A program made the position numbers and the translations under genes. From the NCBI GenBank assembly GCA_037576215.1, contig JBANDB010000004.1, forward strand, positions 6,882,001 through 6,946,000: 64,000 bases of DNA, in the 5' to 3' direction. Positions 58,384-64,000 of this stretch are shown here, in pieces; position 1 is the stretch's first letter; every line of letters begins with the position of its first letter. The stretch comes from Armillaria gallica (taxonomy: Eukaryota; Basidiomycota; Agaricomycetes; Agaricales; Physalacriaceae). The notes beneath the pieces are model-generated. The model made no database searches. It worked only from the letters and a program-made list of their open reading frames with translations, and had not been told where the DNA came from.

Positions 58384-60031
58384 TGACACACTTGAAAAGT
58401 GTTCACACATGTAATTTTGCGAAATGTATCAATACATACATTTTACAGAACCTAGATACCAAAGCAATGCAAGAGGCCTTAGAGTGCAATGTCCTAAGCA
58501 CAGGCAATGAAGTACCTTGAGTGATGTTTGGTGGAGCACATGGCTTAACTGTAGAGTGATACTATAAGGGTCACACTAAGTATAAAGTCCCAGCACTTGA
58601 CACTGAGTATGCTGATGATGCACAGAGGATGTGCACTAAGAATAGAACCAGCAAAGCTCAGGAGATAATTGATACTTTGTGTAACCTTGATCTATGATGC
58701 ACAGGGCATGGCCATGCCAGGAGCTAGCATTCTAGACCTCAGAATGTTTAGACTTGAAGTAAGACCGATGTCTCTGACTTCGGCCGATGTGCATGAGGCC
58801 TAGACTAGAAACCAGTGGTCCTAGAAGACCATAGAAATCACTAGAAGATATTATTACTATAAAGATGAGTTGTGCTCTAGGCTACAACTCCAAGGAGATA
58901 CTAGGCAACATCAGTACGCGTGGATAGCGTGGCTAACTGATGTCGCGCAGCTGAGAGACCAGGATCTGGCCCCGAGCCAGAGCTTTGAGTAAGCGCCAAG
59001 CAATGGCGTGATTATGGCGACATACACGGCATCCAGGAAAGGAAGTCCTGCAAGCCAAGAGTTACTATTTCAGGTGGTATTAATTTGTAGAGCGTGTTGT
59101 ATATAAATACCATAGTATAGTAATAGTGTACAAGTTTCGGACCCCCCTTGTTGGAGTGCAAAGGCCCTCAGCTTAGCGCTCTAGCTTCGGGATTAGTTTG
59201 TAGCTTTGAGTGAGAGAATATACCTTTTATTGATAACATTTGAGTGACTTGAGTAGCGTGTGAGGCATAGAAAGCTTGTGCAGGACTTGTGTACAGTTTG
59301 AGTGATTGGTTGACTGTGCTCTACCCTGAGAATAAGAGATATTGTGTCATTGCAGACGTGCTCTTGAGTTTTGAGGGTTTCTTGTGACGCGCAGTGCTAC
59401 AGGTGGCAGAGGTTCAAACCCTTTGGTCTGATTAGTGTTCATATAGAGGCCTTCTTCTAACATGCAGTGCTACAGGCGGCACAGGTTCAAACCCTTTGGC
59501 TTGTCAGACAGGGTTTATTTGGTTATTGTTTCTCTGGATCGGCACAGGTTCAAACCCTGTGGGTCTATGATCGGTTTTGGAAGCTTGAGCATGTAGGTTC
59601 AAATCCTGTGGCTTGAGTGGACGTGTTTTGAAGGGTTTCTGCTTAGAGTGCAAGCTTTGAGTCATGTTTAGAGTGTGGAAAAGTTCTTTGTGGTCACCTG
59701 TGTGTGTCACGCGAGGTTTATTGAGGGTTTTGTTGGTGTGTGGCGATGTGTTGTGTATTGTAGTACACCTTGCCTTGAGGCCCGGCGACATTGGTCGCCC
59801 CTCTTGTTAATAAAAGCCTTTGGACTTAGAGAGATCTAGATACCCTATGAGCGCTATCGCTATACGTGTGTATTGTATATTCTGAGAGTTTAGTTGTGTT
59901 GCTTCAATCTGCTTCTATTGCATAATATCCCCCAAGAACTTTGAGGGTTTGTGTGTGTAGTGTTGGGTGTGGGTGTGATCAGTGTCTTCGATGCTGTTGC
60001 ATTTCTAGCCTGCATGCACAGAGTCTCTTCA
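58384..60031 (+). mobile_element. LTR-A2, solo LTR-like element (1648 bp)
   Basis: Starts TGACACACTTGAAAAG and ends AGAGTCTCTTCA, with a perfect 4-bp TSD ccgg (58380-58383 and 60032-60035). Removing it and one ccgg restores the gag frame of copy E (ELPFMP joins AWGRTQ). Plus-strand signals are a TATA box tatataaat (59100-59108) and AATAAA (about 59808-59813). Between them lie four T-arm-like motifs: ggttcaaacc at 59411, 59484 and 59548, and ggttcaaatc at 59596. Confidence 0.82.
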
Positions 60032-61177
60032 CCGGCATGAAGGGTAATTCATAAGCAAAATAATTATACAAGTCGGCATAATTTGCTTGATCAACTGGCG
60101 TCGGGACCTGGTCCCGGTCACTGTCATATTCTTTGATGGCATTAGATAGTATCATTGCAGGGAGGGACATCATCACGGGTGTCAGGGTTGGTTGCCTGGA
60201 GCGGCAGGATGGGGAACGACTAGGAGCCAGAGGGAGACTCTCCATGGATGCTGTTGATGTACTCCTGCTCAGGGAGTCCCTCAGTGACGGTATCGCTTCC
60301 TTCGAGCTCAACGGTCTCTCCGCACTCGTCAATGGTATATCTAGTGGCGTCGCAGTCGATTTCCTCGATGGTTCAGAGAGAGGTAGATGGATGGGGGGGG
60401 TGCGAGGCACTGTATGTCGACGTTCTGCCAGTAGGCATGGCCGAAGGGGCCCTGGCTTCTTCTGAGGTGGGAGGGACCGGCGACAGGTTCCTTGATCGTT
60501 GGTACAGGCTCGAGTGCCTGCTGGGGGGCCTGTATGGGCTGGTCCCAGAACTGGACACATCTGTAGCCTTCCGGGGGAGAGGTTTGGTGATCAGGGGATC
60601 TGTCACACATGGAGGGGAACCAGGCATTGTATGGAATGGTGACGTTATCCCAGAACTCCTGATTGGGGGACCAAGGGGCTGGGGGTGGTGGAGCATAGTT
60701 CCTGTCACTCCAAGGATTGTGACTGGAGGTTGTGGCGATGGGTCTGATGTCATAGCCCACCTCGAATCCCCTGCCTGTATTGTTGGCTGAGTGTCACTCT
60801 GGGAAGCGGGGGTTGTCGCTGGGTGTGGGAGATCGAGGGGCATGTGGCTCAGACTCGGTAGAACCGGTGGGGGAGAGGATGATGATAGGTGTGCACCTTC
60901 TGGGAGGGGTAGAAGGCCTTCTTTCCAGGATGATGGGAGAAGTTGACTCAGCAGCGACTTCTTCTTCCAACTCTCCAAGGATGCTGTTGAGCGAGATCGG
61001 TCATCACGGTACAGGTGCAACAATGGGTGGCTGCTGCTGTCGCTGGTGCAGGATGCCATTTACGATTTGGTTGATGGTGAATCCCCTTTGGCATGCTGCG
61101 AGTACGATTGCTGCTGTGAGAGCAGCACTGCTTAGTCCAAAAAGTGCTCCTGCTAGGATGACTGGAGTGTCTGACAT
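60032..61177 (-). pseudogene. gag: Copy E gag, N-terminal membrane segment and Pro-rich region
   Basis: The frame starts MSDTPVILAGALFGLSSAAL at 61177, a hydrophobic stretch of about 27 residues, followed by CQRGFTINQIVNG. In the same frame, past stops, comes WDNVTIPYNAWFP ... YRCVQFWDQP (60760-60341). A frame change leads into the capsid start SRSTSTASMESL ... YADLYNYFAYELPFMP (60560-60036), cut by LTR-A2. The layout equals copies A and D. The N-terminal hydrophobic helix preceded by very few residues suggests a membrane-anchored Gag. Confidence 0.75.
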
Positions 61178-61205
61178 GAGGGCTCCGGTTAGGGAGCCTA
61201 GGAAA

Positions 61206-61219
61206 AGCTTTGAGCTAAA
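61206..61219 (-). promoter_or_regulatory. Self-complementary primer-binding site of copy E
   Basis: Directly inside the 5' LTR the minus strand reads TTTAGCTCAAAGCT. Thirteen bases, TTAGCTCAAAGCT, are exactly complementary to the minus-strand sequence AGCTTTGAGCTAA of the LTR (61364-61376), which lies about 30 nt downstream of the TATA box, where transcription should start. This is the arrangement of Tf1-type self-priming. There is no tRNA-type TGG site. Confidence 0.7.
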
Positions 61220-61676
61220 TGTAAGACCCAAACTCCAATCAAGAGTAAAACAACAGCTGTTACACGTTCGAACAGTCACCACTGGTCTCGTGAGAGAAAG
61301 GAGATCAAGACTTGACTAAGTAGTGCTTAGCAAGTAAAGAATGTGTTTCGGTATGAATAAACATTAGCTCAAAGCTAGGGAATATACAGCTTTGAGTACA
61401 CTACTTATATACTAGAATTGAGGGTCTGAATAGTAAGGGCACCATGTAATAAAAGGAAGGTAAGAACACGGTGACCACGCAGTCAAGTAACTGGTGACCA
61501 AGTGAGGGTCTTAATACCAAGGGCAATGTGTGAGAAAGTACACATCCGCCGAGTGTGACTGTGTCATGATGTGAAGACTCCGTGAAGTCACATATCTAAA
61601 GATAAGATAAGAGTAAGCGCTGAAGATAAGATAAGATAAGAGGTGCTTAGGTAAAGAAAATAAATAAATCGTAACA
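61220..61676 (-). mobile_element. 5' LTR of copy E (457 bp)
   Basis: Plus-strand ends tgtaagacccaaactcc and aataaatcgtaaca. It has a minus-strand TATA (61404-61412), GATAA cluster (about 61604-61641) and predicted RNA start near 61378. Confidence 0.92.
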
Positions 61677-61681
61677 ATTCT

Positions 61682-62074
61682 CTTTGCTGTTTACCACGAT
61701 GTATGTACTGGCAAACATAGCTATTCCTTTCTACCTTCACCTGACCTCGTTGTAACATTTGATACAGCAAGCATGCAGTCCATCTGTGTGATAGAGCACA
61801 AGAACCTACTGGTAGAGAAAACCAAGGGTACGGCAGGTTTCAATGGGTATCAGACCCTTACCCACAGGGTCTGGGTTCAGGTCCAGATATCCTGACCTGC
61901 TCCTACCTGCTCAACCCGCTGGTACCCTTGCACAATTTCCTGAAATTTTGGGTGTTGGGCTGAAGATAACTATACAGTTTCAACTTGAAATTCATTTTCC
62001 AGAAGTAGAATAAACAAACACCCCAAAAAAGCATACCCTTTTCTGCTAAATATTCTGAATCTACATCTGGCACT
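61682..62074. other. 5' region of hAT-2
   Basis: Repeated short motifs such as acctgctcc, gggtac and acccttacc (about 61820-61930) look like subterminal transposase-binding sites, as in hAT-1. The exact end and TSD were not found. Confidence 0.45.
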
Positions 62075-64000
62075 ATGTCCGACATCACTGATCCCTCCAA
62101 TCTCAGCAAGTGGCAGCATTTCCAAACTGAATGGAGCAAGGAGAGCAAAGCTCAAGCCACCAAGGCTACTCCATCTCCAGCTAAAAAAACGAAATCACAG
62201 AAAAAGAATGCAGGATGATGGCACCCAGCTAAGGTCACTCCTTCTACTATTCTTCCAACCACAACTCCTGCAGACTTGGCACCACCAGCCACCAAAAGAC
62301 ACTGCACAACCCTGACAACAGAAGAGGAAGAAAATGCTTGCTCCCTTGCTGAAGGTATTGATATGGTGATTAGCAAGGATTGTGATGGGAATATCACAGA
62401 GCTGCGATGCATCAGTGGACCTACAATTGCAATTCATCCCAGAAAAACTGTTCCTGGTCACATTGCACATTGGGACTCAATGCCACCACACAGTTTTCCA
62501 GGCACTAGGACTGGGGATGGCAATAGCAGTCGTGTTGATGTGGAGGATCTTCTGGACCTCATAAATGTGGATGCAGAGTCTGATGATGATGATAATGGAG
62601 AGCAAGTTGGTGGTGAAGGCATGGAGGAGATCTCAGATGAAGTTGAGCTTTGTACGTTCCAAGTCCTACAATAATGCACGTGTTACTAATGGTGGTATAG
62701 TAACCATGATGATGAAATGGTCCTCACCAACTTATGCGTTCTATGCACCAGTTCCTGAAGTCAATTACAGAGATGGTCACAAATGCCATGTCTTTCACTG
62801 CATGTCACAGTCAAATGAGACACCTTGTGGCCATTGTATTGCCCGCTATCTCGACACAAAAGATGCCCAGTCTATGAGCAACTTAAAGAAGCATGCTCAG
62901 AAATGCTGGGGGGAGGATGCCATTAAGGAAGCCGATGAAGCTGGTAATGTTGGTGCAGCATGGTCATTACTGAAGGGTGCTGGATCAGATAAGCAGAATG
63001 GGTCTATTACCACCCATTTTGCATGTCAGGGCAAGAGTCATGTCACATACTCTAATTGCCAACACACCAAGGTTAAAGCATGGTATGTCACACTAATGTA
63101 AATGTATGGTAAGCTGACTGAATATTTTCATTAGTGCTGAACATGTATATTGGATTGCCAAAAGTTCAAGACCATTTGCTATCATGAAGGATCATAGATA
63201 CAAATGTTTGATGAAGACAGGTCAGCCGAGCTGCTACATACCTAGCCCCAGCACAGTCACTCATGATGTCAAGACTGTATTTGGACATACACATCAGCAC
63301 ATTTTGGATATGCTACAGGTTTATTTCTTGTCAACAGCCTGATGAATACATTGATAAACCAATACCAGAGCCATGATGGAGACTTGCACTTTGCTACTGA
63401 TGCTTAGACTTCACCAAATCACCACCCATATGTTGCGGTCACTGTACACTTTGAGGAGAATGGGAAACCTGTCAGTCTTCTATTAGACATTGTCAAGGTT
63501 GCAAAGCTACATACTACTTCAGTCAGGAATCAGACTATAGCCAGTCTCTGAACTGTGTAATAGAATCATACTGGACAGAATCTTGCTGACGAGTTTGTCA
63601 CAATCTTGGAAGACTTCAAGCTAACAGATAAGGTCAGCTTTCTTGTTTAATCTAGAGGACAAAACAAACTCACATTACCTGGAAGAGATACTTTCTATTA
63701 CATGTGACAATGCGAGTAATAACAACACAATGATTGATGCCATTGCAGAAGCCATTGAGTCCTTTCCTGGTGAAGTGAACTGTACACAATGCTTTGCCCA
63801 TATTACAAATCTTTTCGCAAAGTTGATGTTAAAGCAGTTTGACATTGCAAAAAAGAAGAATGATACAACAATGAGTGAGGCTGAAAAGGCTCTCCAGGAG
63901 TTGGCAGATGATATCGATGTCAAAGAGTTGGAGACATGTTTGCAGGAAGTGGAAGACAAGTGAGGAGGGGAGAAGGATGATGAAGATAGCCTAGTAGATG
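62075..64000 (+). pseudogene. hAT-2 transposase (partial, runs off the window)
   Basis: The start MSDITDPSNLSKWQHFQTEW is followed by SKESKAQAT, a TGA at about 62217, an acidic block (DLLDLINVDAESDDDDNGEQ), the zinc-finger-like region (YAFYAPVPEVNYRDGHKC ... NLKKHAQKCWGED, 62727-62930), GSITTHFACQGKS, LMKTGQPSCYIPSPST, HFATDA*TSPNHHPYVAVTV with the first Asp kept but a stop after it, ITCDNASNNNTM with the second Asp, and CFAHITNLFAKLM. It is the same order as hAT-1 and probably the same family. Introns are likely (for example after KVKAW). The C-terminal dimerisation region lies beyond 64000. Stops show it is inactive. Confidence 0.8.

Larger units (their letters stand above)
50188..61676 (-). 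mobile_element. Complete chromovirus (Ty3/gypsy, chromodomain integrase), copy E
   Basis: Two 457-bp LTRs (50188-50644 and 61220-61676) are flanked by a perfect 5-bp TSD attct (50183-50187 and 61677-61681). The order on the minus strand is LTR, self-complementary primer site, gag (membrane segment, Pro-rich, capsid, CCHC), protease, reverse transcriptase, RNase H, integrase with chromodomain, polypurine tract, LTR. Two later insertions, LTR-A2 and LTR-B2, interrupt gag and integrase. The LTRs differ at roughly 4% of sites by eye, mostly C/T or G/A. At least six CGA-to-TGA type stops make it dead. Confidence 0.92.

Noticed and set aside
59400..59620. True tRNA genes in LTR-A
   Set aside because: Only T-arm-like pieces are present; no acceptor, D or anticodon arms could be paired.
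61004..61282. Envelope-like gene in the chromovirus
   Set aside because: The membrane segment lies at the N-terminus of gag, not after pol, and is only about 57 codons before a stop.
50188..61676. An active retrotransposon
   Set aside because: Several in-frame TGA stops, DSG-to-DSS in the protease, Asp-to-Asn in the integrase core and two large insertions.

Overview
The window looks like a transposon graveyard from a filamentous basidiomycete, most likely an Agaricomycete. The pointers are a chromodomain Ty3/gypsy retrotransposon, hAT and Plavaka-type DNA transposases, decayed GH76 membrane-protein genes, and one intact host gene whose ten introns are 49-68 nt. No rRNA, canonical tRNA, CRISPR or bacterial gene organisation was seen. 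All coordinates and families were worked out by eye from terminal repeats, target-site duplications (TSDs), protein motifs and comparison of repeat copies inside the window.

Layout. (1) 1-10342: two minus-strand chromovirus copies. Copy A (8427 down to 1, running off the left edge) carries a solo LTR (LTR-A1), a 1.18-kb near-perfect palindrome and LTR-B1. Copy D (10342 down to 8428) keeps only its 5' LTR and gag. (2) 10343-29320: a deep nest. A GH76 pseudogene is cut at its 3' end by LTR-D1. LTR-D1 is split by a small hAT-like element (12500-13390) and by a 12.9-kb hAT element, hAT-1 (13976-26908; perfect 12-bp inverted ends, perfect 8-bp TSD). hAT-1 itself contains LTR-F1, two MITEs and LTR-D2, and LTR-D2 contains LTR-F2. 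(3) 29320-38450: CpG-poor decayed sequence with the C-terminal half of a Plavaka transposase, a MITE and diverged repeats. (4) 38450-48600: a CpG-rich island with duplicated segments, short tRNA-like units, a truncated GH76 pseudogene and the only intact gene, an 11-exon Upf1-like superfamily 1 helicase (944 aa). (5) 48600-50187: diverged repeat and a second MITE of the same family. (6) 50188-61676: a structurally complete but inactivated chromovirus (457-bp LTRs, 5-bp TSD attct), itself holding LTR-B2 and LTR-A2. (7) 61677-64000: start of a second hAT transposase, cut by the window end.

How the parts relate. Copies elsewhere in the window show the empty site for several insertions (LTR-F1, LTR-F2, the 12500 hAT element, hAT-1), so the nesting order is internally cross-checked. 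Decay is dominated by C-to-T changes at CpG: six in-frame TGA codons in the minus-strand chromovirus stand where the family has arginine (CGA). The most notable signals are a probable Tf1-like self-priming site in the chromovirus, a conserved N-terminal transmembrane segment in its Gag, the long palindrome, a set of non-coding TG...CA elements with 4-bp TSDs, and a cluster of 59-62-nt tRNA-like units with Pol III-type boxes.
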